A stretch of DNA of 64,000 nt, from the NCBI GenBank assembly GCA_022457065.1, contig JAJGBQ010000001.1:7254001-7318000 (forward strand), in the 5' to 3' direction. Origin of the DNA: Curvularia sp. ZM96 (Eukaryota; Ascomycota; Dothideomycetes; Pleosporales; Pleosporaceae). The notes under the pieces are model-generated. The model had not been told where the DNA came from, searched no databases, and worked only from the letters and a program-made list of their open reading frames with translations. Both the position numbers and the translations under genes were made by a program. This document shows, in pieces, positions 46,550 to 57,082 of this stretch (positions within the stretch are counted from its first letter, which is position 1; every line of letters begins with the position of its first letter).

Positions 46550-49500
46550 ATGGCTGGCCCTTTCCGCTTCCAGGAGGAGGCCAGGTCGCCGCTGTAGGTT
46601 CTGCCTCTCCGTGCACCTCTTCTAGAGAGACTGACTCCAAGCAGCGATCGAAGCTCCTCCCCTTTCTCTGCCGGCCAGCCCGTGTCCTTCAAGACCAATG
46701 TCAATCGCGCAAAGACGAAGAAGTGGGTGCAGGCCAAGAAGAATGCCTACGATGGCGACGACTGGGGCGAGTATGACGAGTACGACGAGTACGGCGTCAA
46801 CCAAGATCCTCAACCTGCCCAGCCCGCTGCGCAGCGCTACTATGCGCAACGTTTAGAGCAGCCGTCGCGAAGCTTCACCGACCCCTCGCAGCAGGCGCCA
46901 CCCCTCAAAGGTCGCAGGAACTCGTTCGAGCAGGGAGAGGAACAGCGCGCATTTTCGTCGAGTATACCCTCCCAACAAGTTCATGGACAGCCAAATCGAG
47001 AGCCCCAGAGACCTTCAAATCCTCAAGGTTTTGACCAAGGCTACGACATGGGAGGGAGAGGGGATTTCAGCCCTTCTGCAGTGCCCGCACCGCTGCAAAC
47101 GCGGATATCGCAGGTCCCGGCCAATTTCACTCCACCTTCGAACCCCCAGTTCCCTCCACGCAAAAGCAGTATAGGCCAGGCAAGCTCACCAATAGCGACC
47201 TCTCCGCGACAGCGCACTGGCAGTGGATCTGACAAACCACTGCCTTTCATCAGACCAGCAGACATATACAAGCGCCACCAGGAAGAACAGGAGCGTCGGT
47301 CACTAGAATCATCGCGACCCAGCTTAGACTCCCTTTCATCGCCAATCCAAGACAATGCTACTCACGAGGGCGGAAAGTCGCTGCAGCCCATGGAAACAGT
47401 CGCCGAGCGCAAGAGCGAGTATCTGCCCGACTTCGATACTGCAGCCATCCAGACCAATCCACGCCCATCTCACCAAGAACCACCCGCTGCGTCACCACCG
47501 GAAGACCAGGGCCTACGCTCCGTTGTAGACCAGGCGTTTACTCGTACCGATGACCAGCGCTCGGTCCCACCGACACCGACATCAAATGACACGAGTTCAG
47601 ACCTCCTGAGAAGCAATACTGGAAGTACTTCTGGTATTAGTCCGATTATGAGCCGCGTTCCGAGCTCCGCAGCTTCGGCAATGAAGATGCGTAACCAAGC
47701 AGAAGGGAACACACCCGTTATCAAAGAGGAACCCGGTGAAACCACTGCACCTGTTGCCCAGCCAATGCCCGAGAACAATATGGACCCTTTGCATCACGTT
47801 CCACCAAAACACTCTCCGAATCATTCCCGCAATCTTTCAAGCTCATCGACTCCACGTAGCGGTCTTGCTACGCCAACACATGGCGATAGCCCAGCTCGTT
47901 CACCCGTGTTGTCGCCTAGCAGAGATATTCCAGCACCCAAATCAGCTCTTTTCGCGACCGAGGACGACACAAATCCCAAAGACATGGAAGGTGGGCTTCA
48001 AGGACCGTCGGTCGCATACACTTCGCGCGAAGCAGACCTTGCCACTTCGACCAACAGCCGCCCAAATAGTGGGGTTCCTGACTTAGGAGCAGCGCAACGT
48101 CAGTCACAGAATATGTTCCTAGAATCCCACAAGGCGCAATCTCCCATCGAAGACGTATTGCCGCGAGACCGTTCTGAATCGCCCAGCAAAGGCCGTGTGC
48201 AGGCACTGGCTGGCAAGTTTGGTGATGTAGCCTCTTCAAGACGTGGGTCAACACAATCAAACCACTCAAGAAACAGCGTCCAGTCGTGGGAGCGAAGCCG
48301 TGATAATTCACGTGCAGCATCTCCGACAAAAGCTAGTCCATCCAAGCCTAGCAGTCCTGTCAAAGAGTTCCGTCCTCACCTTCCTGGACAATGGGAATCA
48401 TACACTACCACAGCGATGACGCCTTCAGAACACGGAGAACAGGATCGAGGATTAAACACCGCGAATAACAACGAAACATCCTTGCAGAAGGTTGACTTGA
48501 CACCCACCACTGCAAAGCATCCGGTTGCTGAAGTTGATTCGACGGATGCGGACAACACCGATCCCATGACTGCACTCAAGAAAGCTGGAGCCGCAATGGT
48601 CGAGTCCTTCCGTACGACTATTGGCGTGGATGACAACTCATCCGAGAACCAGCAAGATCAAAAGACCCCCACCGATCATGGCAACACCTTTCTGCCTAGG
48701 CCATTGCAACTTGATCGCACCATATCATCCAATTCAAGCGTGCCGCCTACACCCCCCGCAAAAGACAGCCCAGAACCTGAGCTCCCCCAACCGTCGGAAA
48801 ATGTCCAAGATCGCCCAAGTCTGGACCATCAACTGAGTACCGACACGTCGGCTGAGGACCAAGAAAGCGATCGTTTGAGGAAGGAAATTGTCGCTAGTCT
48901 GAGCCCGCTGAAACTTCCAGAGTCACCAGCTGATGAGCCGAGCGTAGCTCCGCTCCAACCAGGCAGCCCGGGCACAAATCGTGCTAGCTCGATTCTGCCG
49001 AGTGAGTATAGGAGTTACTGGGCTGAGGAGGACCGTCCTTCTCCTCGGTCTTCGCAAGTCAGCGAGAGCAAAGCTCAAGAGCAACCTTCAGCTGCGACTG
49101 TCACGTTTCTTCCACAATCCGAAGACCCAACCAAACCTATCATCAAGCGGTTTAGTTGGGAGGCAAACAACTCACCACTACAAATACCAGATCCACTGGC
49201 AAAGGAAGTCTCTTCAGCAGAACCTGCAGAAACCTCACAAGAACCTGCAGAAGCTTCTGCCATTGCAGGGCAAGCTGCAGAACCGAAAAAGCTGCCGTCT
49301 TCTGAGGGTCTGTCAGTTTCTACCATCGGCCCCGACACTTCCTTGACTATCGTTGAGCCTGATCCTGTCAGTGACCTTGATAAGCCAGTTGAGCCTCCTG
49401 CGCCTCTAAATCCCGTGCATTCCATGTCCAGTCTCAATCGGGAGACTACACGTTCACCAGGTCTTCACGTTGTTAATACGGAAACCAATCCTGAAGCCGT

Positions 49501-50185
49501 GGATCTCCCTCCACGCTTGAGCGCCGATCGAGAGCCACCTCCACCGGTATCTAAAGAGCCGAAACCAACCGAAAAGGCAACACCACCGGAGCCATCGGAG
49601 TCACAATCTGCGACAGAAGCACGGATTGAGGAGCCCAAGACTCCTCCTCCGGTGACATCGATACAGGAGTCTACTGTCAAGTCGCCGGCCACAGATAAGC
49701 CTTTGGGCGCTCGAGAGATTGCGACACTCAACTCGGCGACAGAAAGGATCGAAACGTACAACAAATCCCGCGAGTACTGGGCCACAGTAGATCACGGACT
49801 GAGCGATTGGTTGTCAGCAACCCTGGATGCAAAGCCCGAGTTGGCAACGCAGCCAATCCCCGTACAACGAATGCCAACCGGATCTGCTCGCCATCGGCAC
49901 ACTGGATCTCTACTGTTTGGAAAACTGGGTGGATCAAGTAGCCATGAGCCTACTGCTGAACAGAACAACGCCAGTGTGCCAACTTCCAACAACACAAGCT
50001 CCCCTACTGCCAGCGCACCGTCTGGATCAGGGTTCAGTGGCCGCATTGTTAACCAGCAAGTGCAGCTCAAGGGCAAAGATTTATTGCATACTGCCAATGT
50101 ACTGGGCGGAAAGGGTATGACCAGTGCCAAGGGTCTCTTCGCTAAAGGCAAGAGTCGTTTTGGGCGTGAAAAGGCAGAAAAATAG
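46550..50185 (+). CDS. Large disordered protein with conserved ends, function unknown
   Basis: Two exons (46550-46593, 46645-50185) give 1194 residues. I place the start at the ATG in CCACCATGG. Exon 1 (MAGPFRFQEEARSPL) uses a gtaggt donor, and a 51-nt intron with a GACTGAC branch ends at 46644. Reading then continues DRSSSPFSAGQP to FKTNVNRAKTKKWVQAKK and YDGDDWGEYDEYDEYG. Most of the protein is Ser/Pro/Glu-rich and disordered with SPxR-type motifs. The C-terminal 150 residues look folded or binding-competent: ATLNSATERIETYNKSREYW, GLSDWLSATL, RHRHTGSLLFGKLGG, and a basic tail LLHTANVLGGKGMTSAKGLF. The frame is open upstream to a GTG at 46682 only if the intron is ignored. No family I can name with confidence. 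Confidence 0.82.
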
Positions 50186-51340
50186 TCGTCTTGTATTGCT
50201 TGTCGTATGGCGTAGGAAGAGGATAATACCAGGTTGGGCTGTCCAGTTGAGAGGCTAGGGACGGGACTGGATGGACCGTATGGAATCTCAGTACGGCGTT
50301 TTGATCCTTGTACGTTTGCATATGCTTTCTACTGTATGGTTTGCGGGCTTGCATATATCTCCATATTTGTTTGAATATAATTCCAAGTCTTGACTCAATG
50401 CTCGATGATCACTGAGGAAACGAAAATACTCGCAGGGGACTTCATCTCTTTGCAGACCAATATCCTAACCATCGAATTCGGAACTGCTACTGTACCAGAC
50501 ATCATTTTAAGCTCTGTTGATAGGGTCTTAGCCAAAGACATCGTGATGGCAATGACGATCCACGACTGACATTGAACCATGATCCACCGCTCATGCAGCA
50601 CATGACTTGAGCGATATTCAATCTCCACGGGAACAAACGTCCAGATATCAAGAACGAGGCAGGTGGTCAACAATAGCACGACGCATGGCGACGTGAGCGG
50701 CGCCGAATACGAGGTGAACGACGGATGGTACCAGAGCAATTCTGCCGATTCTGGTGGCACAAGTAGGCAAAACTGATACCTAGCACAGACCCGCGGCCAG
50801 CAGCATACCTGCGAAGGCTATAGACGTTCTGCTAGGCGTATGGCTGGAAAGTAGATACGTGGAGTAACAAATTATCCACTCGTTGTATATATCCTAGACT
50901 TGGTGAACTTGGTGTAGCAGCAGGGCGGCCTATTGCCTCATGGCAGAGATGATGACGACTCTACAGTCAGACGGAAGCAACTACAAGAACCTAGTTGCAG
51001 CACGCACGCCCAGTTTTGGGTAGTTTGCCAAGCGATACCTGGGGCTACGCAAGATGAGCATCGCGCCAATGCCGTCAGATTTGTCGTCGACAGTGCGCAA
51101 CGAGCAAACTGGAAGCCCTGACTCGACGGCCTTAGGCGCGCAGCTTGGGGCAACACGAATCCCGGGGGAAACTGGCTAAGCCCCAATCTGGCGGGGGTCG
51201 ACGCTGACACCTCGCAGACGCGCCATGTTGCCCGGTCGTCTTCTCACGCCGTGCGAGCGACCACTGATCCATCCTCGGCACCATGGGATCGCTGTGAGAC
51301 ACCTCTCCTACCGCTGTCTGATGCAGGTAAGCTGGGCGCG
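50186..51340. other. Intergenic region with a hydrophobic orphan frame
   Basis: The left 200 bp are the 3' flank of the preceding gene. On the minus strand, a hydrophobic frame (50395-50790) includes LTSPCVVLLLTTCLVLDIWT. It has no ATG start and no convincing splice to one, so it may be a gene relic. The right part is the upstream region of the next gene, with short upstream ATGs at 51225 and 51282. Confidence 0.4.
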
Positions 51341-54300
51341 ATGAACGGTGAGAGTGGCCTCGTCACGCCTCCTACGCAGGCTCCACCCATCACCCCAAGC
51401 CAGTCCGAGACGCCCACGGCTGCAACATGGCGTGACGACGATTCGCAGACCGCAATACCAAATAGACATGCGCACCTTGAAAATAAACTCCTGGAATCCA
51501 AACGCGATCCATCTCCGTTGCCGACGTCGAATCCTACCATGGCCGTTCCAGCAAAGACAGGGTCTCTCCTTTCGCAGATATCGGCCATGGTCTCCGATGA
51601 AGGCAGCGTCCCACTCTCTCGAAATTCTATCAGACGATCAACCCCATCGACAACCCGTCGCATGCGGCCGGCTTTTTCGTCCAGGCGTTCAAGAGCTCCC
51701 GCGCAGATCCAAGAGGAAAGTCCCACGTCGCACAGCGACCGCGCTTCTAACGTTCAAGGCAATGACCTCGACCTTTATGCAGATGGCGACGGGGTTGTAA
51801 AAGACTTGTGCGACGAAAACGGTAAACCTTTACGACTTGCAGAAGCCAGATCACCCAGTCCAGCGCTGCAACATGAACCCATCGAGTCCGAAGCTGCGAA
51901 TGTTGAGGCTACACGCCAATCCCAGGAAGCCGAGCAGCCAAGGTACAGCACCGAACGTCCAATGAGCTTCGTCGCCGGATCCACGGACCAGGATGGAAAG
52001 CCTCAGGATCAAATCAATCAGTCTACAACTCCGGATGATGTACGAACGTCAGAACAAAATGGACATTATGTTGACCAGCGTCACCCGTCGCAACAAGGCA
52101 CGGTGTGCTCCGAACTCCCAGCACCTCCACAGGACCCACCGCGGAGTCCTGTTCCATCACCACCTACGCCCGGTACTCCTCCACCGAAAAATTCCCTGCG
52201 AGCTCTCAAATCACTGGATCCTACACGACCAGTGAGGCGCGCAGATATTGGTGAATTCCGTCCTTCTGACGAAGCAAGCTCTCGGGAATTACTGTCCCAA
52301 ACACAAAATATACATGGACAACTACCTCAAAATAGTCACGTTACAAATCTAGCTTTACACCAACCCCAGGCCAAAAGAGTCTCGCAGATTCCTCAGATAA
52401 TACCAGATCACCTGCAGGAACCAACGCTGAGACATCCCTCTGAACGACAAGACGCAGAATGGGGATCAGAGAACCAACAGGGACGGCAATCTACAGTATC
52501 CACACAATCATCTCTTCATGAAACGTCGAAGGCGCATGAGAAGGGTTCTACAAAAACCAAAATCGCATCGAAGTTTAAAATGTTTGGTGGAAACAGTCAC
52601 ACCACTTCGCAGCATCGCTCCAGCGAAGACAACAAGACAGTCGATTCAGGGATTGCTGCAGAAAAGCAAGAGCATTCGAAATTCTTTTCGTCAAAAGGCC
52701 GCCAAAGCTCTGATCAGGTGTCGCAGAGCAGTCAAAGATCCTTTTTCGAACGAAGGAAACACAAAGAGCCTGCGCCCATCTACAGTATTCCTTATCACCA
52801 ATTCCAATCGACGGTCAACTTCCAGAGCCCGCCGACTGAATCACCTCAGCCGGATGTAACGCCAGCCAGCAGGAAGAGGTTCTCTGGTCTAGGTGCAATT
52901 TTTGGTAAAGATGGCCCAAGCGCTGACAGCACAGTATCGACAAAAGAGGACAGGAAAGCACTTAAAGCCCAAAAACGCGCTGCACAACCTCAAGTTTGTC
53001 GTGAACGGGATTCCGTAAAAGAAATGTACAAGCCGCCGCCAGAGCAGGAGTCGCATCAAGTGGGCTCGCCTAGACAATCGGTGTCCGAGAGCCGTTCAGA
53101 GAGGTCTGCATTTCTGAGCACGAAGCAACTAGCACAGGAACATCAGGCTCAACAACACAATCAAAACGCTCCACAAACTAATAACCGACATGTTCGTACA
53201 AGTTCTCTTGTGCAACAACAAGCTCCGCAATCAGATCTCATGCGTCGAGCACCTTCAGCTCCTCCCCGAGAGTATTACAACCCTAGTGCCCAGCAAGCTC
53301 AAGATCAGCGAGGAGCTTATGTCGCCACTGTAGTCGCACGACAACAACATGAGCAACTCCAAGCACAGCGCCAAAGAGAGCAGGCTGCGTATGGGCAAAG
53401 CCAACCCAGGGATCCTCGCTACGAACAGCCGCCGCAGCCATTGCCAGGTCAATCAGTACAGCAGCCTTGGTTGGGTTCAAGCCAGACTTCGAGGCCGGAC
53501 TACAGCTACAACATTCAGCATCCTGCTTCACCAGAGCCCAGGTACGAAGCAACTCCGATACCTGCTGCGTACAGTCATGTATCTGGAGCTTATGTGGCTC
53601 CAGCGGCCCGACAAAAGCAACCCATGTATCCACCTCAACATGTTCAACCATCACATGGTTTGCCCAACCAAGCTAGGACTCAGTTTTCAGACCCCTGGAC
53701 ACCAATTGTTTCGCCATTAATGTCTCCGCAATCCCACATGCATCCTAATCACTTCGCTTACCCAGACACCAACACCATGCATCTGGTTTCGCCGATAGTA
53801 CAATCCGCTCCACCACCGAACCCTATGCCTCACCCGAACGCTCATAGAGCTCACAGACCAAGAATGAGTAGCATTTCAGAGGTGCAACAGCAAGATCGTC
53901 CTTGGCATCTCAATTTGCCGGCTGGAGCTACTGAACAAGAGATTGTTCGAGCACGCCAGGGACAGTATATGCAAGATCTGTTTAATGCTCAACAACAGCA
54001 ACAAGCCGAACGGGCTGCCAGGTCACCCTCACCACACACAGCTCCCCAGCAGCAGATGCCCAGTAGCACAGCTCCACATGACCACGCACATGGTGGATTT
54101 CGAGAGATCTTGCCTACAAGCTCTTCGCAGGCTTATGCAACTCCACGTTCTGGGCCCCCTTATTATGAACAGCCAATACCAACTCATCGTCATTTAGCTT
54201 ACGAGCAACAAATTCCGGTGCGCCCTGAATCATCACCACATCCCGCGGCATATCCCCTACCTCCCTCGCGTAACTCCATGAGGGACCCACCGCCCAAAAC

Positions 54301-55036
54301 ACCGCACTCTCCATCAGGAAATGCTTTTCATGATACGCAAATGTACCAAACCAACGGACACCAACACTATCGAAACCCCTCTCCAGCAGATCACACTCAT
54401 CAGGCTCCACAAGACAGGGCACCACAGTACGACGTTCAAGTACCCGAAGAGGCACCCCCATCCTACGACGGCATCGGCGTCCCCAACGAAGGTATGAACA
54501 AGAGCCGTCCCGACGCGGTCCGACCACCCAACATCAACACCGACGTAGACCGCGAGGATCCCAGCCAACGCCCCAGTTCCCGGCCCCGCCAACCCTCCAT
54601 CGGCATGCTCCAACACCCGCAACCCGCCTCCATGGCCGCCTCGCCTCAGCGCACCCTCTCCGACATGGGCGCCGAAGCGCTCCGCCGTCAGCTTCTCCAG
54701 CAAGAAAACATCATGCACATGGAGCGCATCCAGCGCGAACAAGAGCGCCGCGAAGCCATGATCCGCGAACGCCAGGAGCGCGAGGCCGCGCGAGCCCGAG
54801 CCCGAGAGCTCGAACGAAGTGTTTCTAGCGGCGGTCAAGTTAGCAGTCTTCACAGCGTGCGAGGAAGTTTTAATAGCAGCAGTGCTACTGGGTCTGGATG
54901 GGAGCAACAGCAGCGGCATGGAAGTCAAAATACCAGACAGGTGTTTGAGCTTTCGGCGCTCGAGGACGATGAGCCGGTTATGAAGGCGACGAGTTACCCC
55001 GGGCAGGAGTGGGTGCCGCCGATTTGGGATGCATAG
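51341..55036 (+). CDS. Large Gln/Pro/Ser-rich disordered protein, function unknown
   Basis: One long frame of 1231 residues from the ATG at 51341 (MNGESGLVTPPTQAPPIT). The frame stays open and protein-like further upstream without an ATG. Alternatively an ATG at 51225 could be joined in phase through a 53-nt intron (51327-51379, gtaagc...cag), replacing the first 13 residues; the start is therefore uncertain. Low-complexity Pro/Gln/Ser sequence dominates. Two short conserved-looking segments stand out: TKIASKFKMFGG (about 435-446) and RKRFSGLGAIFGKDGPSAD (about 510-528), followed by KEDRKALKAQKRAA. Near the end a charged coiled coil lies at about 1110-1160 (ERIQREQERREAMIRERQER). The C-terminus RQVFELSALEDDEPVMKATS, then YPGQEWVPPIWDA, looks like a conserved peptide. 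No function assigned. Confidence 0.8.
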   Translation: MNGESGLVTPPTQAPPITPSQSETPTAATWRDDDSQTAIPNRHAHLENKLLESKRDPSPLPTSNPTMAVPAKTGSLLSQISAMVSDEGSVPLSRNSIRRSTPSTTRRMRPAFSSRRSRAPAQIQEESPTSHSDRASNVQGNDLDLYADGDGVVKDLCDENGKPLRLAEARSPSPALQHEPIESEAANVEATRQSQEAEQPRYSTERPMSFVAGSTDQDGKPQDQINQSTTPDDVRTSEQNGHYVDQRHPSQQGTVCSELPAPPQDPPRSPVPSPPTPGTPPPKNSLRALKSLDPTRPVRRADIGEFRPSDEASSRELLSQTQNIHGQLPQNSHVTNLALHQPQAKRVSQIPQIIPDHLQEPTLRHPSERQDAEWGSENQQGRQSTVSTQSSLHETSKAHEKGSTKTKIASKFKMFGGNSHTTSQHRSSEDNKTVDSGIAAEKQEHSKFFSSKGRQSSDQVSQSSQRSFFERRKHKEPAPIYSIPYHQFQSTVNFQSPPTESPQPDVTPASRKRFSGLGAIFGKDGPSADSTVSTKEDRKALKAQKRAAQPQVCRERDSVKEMYKPPPEQESHQVGSPRQSVSESRSERSAFLSTKQLAQEHQAQQHNQNAPQTNNRHVRTSSLVQQQAPQSDLMRRAPSAPPREYYNPSAQQAQDQRGAYVATVVARQQHEQLQAQRQREQAAYGQSQPRDPRYEQPPQPLPGQSVQQPWLGSSQTSRPDYSYNIQHPASPEPRYEATPIPAAYSHVSGAYVAPAARQKQPMYPPQHVQPSHGLPNQARTQFSDPWTPIVSPLMSPQSHMHPNHFAYPDTNTMHLVSPIVQSAPPPNPMPHPNAHRAHRPRMSSISEVQQQDRPWHLNLPAGATEQEIVRARQGQYMQDLFNAQQQQQAERAARSPSPHTAPQQQMPSSTAPHDHAHGGFREILPTSSSQAYATPRSGPPYYEQPIPTHRHLAYEQQIPVRPESSPHPAAYPLPPSRNSMRDPPPKTPHSPSGNAFHDTQMYQTNGHQHYRNPSPADHTHQAPQDRAPQYDVQVPEEAPPSYDGIGVPNEGMNKSRPDAVRPPNINTDVDREDPSQRPSSRPRQPSIGMLQHPQPASMAASPQRTLSDMGAEALRRQLLQQENIMHMERIQREQERREAMIRERQEREAARARARELERSVSSGGQVSSLHSVRGSFNSSSATGSGWEQQQRHGSQNTRQVFELSALEDDEPVMKATSYPGQEWVPPIWDA

Positions 55037-55622
55037 GAATCACATAGTTTTTTTTGTTTCTCTTATCATTGAAATATCTATGTATATAATATTAAGGATT
55101 GGGCAGGTATTCATGTATGAAATATGTTGTGAGCTTAGTTTTCTTTTCTTTTGTTGGATAGGGGGTTCGGCTATTAGATACCTATTTTATTATACATTCA
55201 TGCATACGCAAACAATAGCGCGATGCTATGGTATTCAAGGCAAACACATGGTGTTAAAATGTTGATGTCGGGTATGTTAGAAGTAAATGTATTTGCCATG
55301 GACTGATAATGTCGAGTACTCTCCACTAACTATGGTTCAGTCCATTGTATTATCAAAAAACAAGCGAATCGAGCGTTGCTAAATTCCAAATATCAGATAT
55401 TCTACCTTGTTTCCTGTTTAGGCTTTTTTCACTGCAAACGCCCATGTATACCAAGCTAACATACCGTCTATCTCGCCTTCACCTAGACTCCACTTTCACA
55501 TCACGTATCTCGCCAAACGCACTTCTCTCGCACGTCAGATTTGAACACAACTTCAAGCAACCGCCCATCCGCATACCTACACTGTTACCGAACAATCTCT
55601 CTACGTAAATCAACCTACGAGT
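55037..55622. other. Intergenic, AT-rich
   Basis: 3' flank of the preceding gene and upstream region of a small ORF. AT-rich on the left, CT-rich on the right. Nothing else seen. Confidence 0.5.
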
Positions 55623-55976
55623 ATGTATCCCCTCCCCCTTCGCACCCTCTACACCACCCCCCGCCGCATCACTCCCCTCTCACCATCTCTCCTTTTCTGC
55701 GGCCATCCTCTCCTTTTCCGAAGCGCATTCAAAACACGCTTTCCCCGCCACCAAATCCAACTTCAGCCCCCGAACCCCCAAGACCATGGCGGTGAAGACA
55801 GAATCTGGATCCATGTCTTTCCCGCCTTTGATCCGGGTGCGACGCGCGTGCTCTACCTGCCTCGCGCTGAGCTGCAGCAGAGTAAAGTTGGGGTTTGGTG
55901 GAAGAAGGAGAAGGTGGGGTGGTGGACTTTTAGTATCGTGGTGAAGGTGGTGATTGGAGTGGTGGATTGGTCTTGA
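55623..55976 (+). CDS. Small hypothetical protein, possibly mitochondrial
   Basis: An intact ATG-initiated frame of 117 residues. The first 45 residues are rich in Arg, Leu, Pro and Thr and nearly free of acidic residues (MYPLPLRTLYTTPRRITPL), like a mitochondrial presequence. The rest contains EDRIWIHVFPAFDPGATRVL and a tryptophan-rich end KVGVWWKKEKVGWWTFSIVV. The regular composition and biased content suggest a real gene, but I do not recognise it, and it could be a fragment. Confidence 0.4.
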   Translation: MYPLPLRTLYTTPRRITPLSPSLLFCGHPLLFRSAFKTRFPRHQIQLQPPNPQDHGGEDRIWIHVFPAFDPGATRVLYLPRAELQQSKVGVWWKKEKVGWWTFSIVVKVVIGVVDWS

Positions 55977-56142
55977 GATGGAGGGAATTTCTTGCGCTGA
56001 ATGTATGTGGGAGATAGGCGAAATGGAGATATAGTCATTTGAACGATGTAAGGGGGTCGAAATGGGAAAAAGAGTGGATGGTGGTAGTGAGGGAGAATCG
56101 AATTTAGGCGTTTGAACCGTGGTTCAGGCGTAAGAAGCAGTT

Positions 56143-56964
56143 ATGCTAGGAATGAGGAAGATTGATAAAAACACTTTATCGTTTGCAAAAGAGCGGTGGA
56201 GGAAGCCTACTCTACACTGTTCTAGATGCCTAACAGTATCAGCAAGCATGTTGCAAACACTCAAGACCCAACCGCCGCCTTCGCTAGCATCACATGAGTA
56301 TGCGTCTTTCGCAGCGCAAACAACCACAACTAATGTACTCGTGGATGAGAAAGAGGCTTGCCTGATGCCCAACTCAGGCCCTATGTCAAAGACTTATCGC
56401 CTCCCTCCTCGCCGTCAACCGAGAGCATACAAGGCTTCCCAGCAACACGCCAGCAGTCCAATGTCATCTCCGGCGTACAAGAAACAAAGCGCTAGTGAAA
56501 TCTTAGATGCTGTAGGCGCAGGCAGTATGGACAAGATCAGCATACCAAGACTACGAAAACGGAATAAAGAGCAGGAGGAACAGCAAAGTGCGCCAAGTAC
56601 GCCAACTGTAAAAGCGTCTTCACGCCAGACTTCCTTGTCTGGAACAATTGCTGTTGACTCCGATACCAGCCCTGATAAAGGTGTTGAGATGCAGATGGAG
56701 GCGGAGACAAAGATAGGGATGGAGACTGCAAGTCCAACGCTGTTGCAGCAACGCCGCGACCACTGGAATGGGCTGCACCTCGGACGGGATCCGTATGGGT
56801 TAGCGAGTAAACCATATCTGGATGCTGGACAGCCGCCGCCGTGGCCGCGCTGTGATGTGTGTGAGGAGGAAATGCTGTGGTTGCAGAGAAATAAGAGGTT
56901 GGAGGTAGAACAGCATCTAGAGATGTTTTTGGAGGTGACGGGAGAAGAACTTGAAGGATCCTGA
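56143..56964 (+). CDS. Hypothetical protein with CxxC motif
   Basis: Single exon of 273 residues. A basic N-terminal part (KERWRKPTLHCSRCLTVSAS) carries one CxxC. A disordered middle contains MSKTYRLPPRRQPRAYKASQ and several Ser/Thr-Pro sites. The C-terminal 80 residues appear folded: LQQRRDHWNGLHLGRDPYGL, then WPRCDVCEEEMLWLQRNKRL with a second CxxC, then an acidic helix. The two CxxC pairs could bind zinc. No family recognised. The 3' end lies close to the convergent PIG-M gene (118 bp). Confidence 0.6.
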   Translation: MLGMRKIDKNTLSFAKERWRKPTLHCSRCLTVSASMLQTLKTQPPPSLASHEYASFAAQTTTTNVLVDEKEACLMPNSGPMSKTYRLPPRRQPRAYKASQQHASSPMSSPAYKKQSASEILDAVGAGSMDKISIPRLRKRNKEQEEQQSAPSTPTVKASSRQTSLSGTIAVDSDTSPDKGVEMQMEAETKIGMETASPTLLQQRRDHWNGLHLGRDPYGLASKPYLDAGQPPPWPRCDVCEEEMLWLQRNKRLEVEQHLEMFLEVTGEELEGS

Positions 56965-57082
56965 GACATCATCGCTATGAGCAGAGGCGCCATGAGTTAC
57001 TACTATAATACCAAAATGGTGATTAGGTAGAAAGGATATAATATGCTTATAAAATACGCAAGGATGGATTACCTCGGCACAA

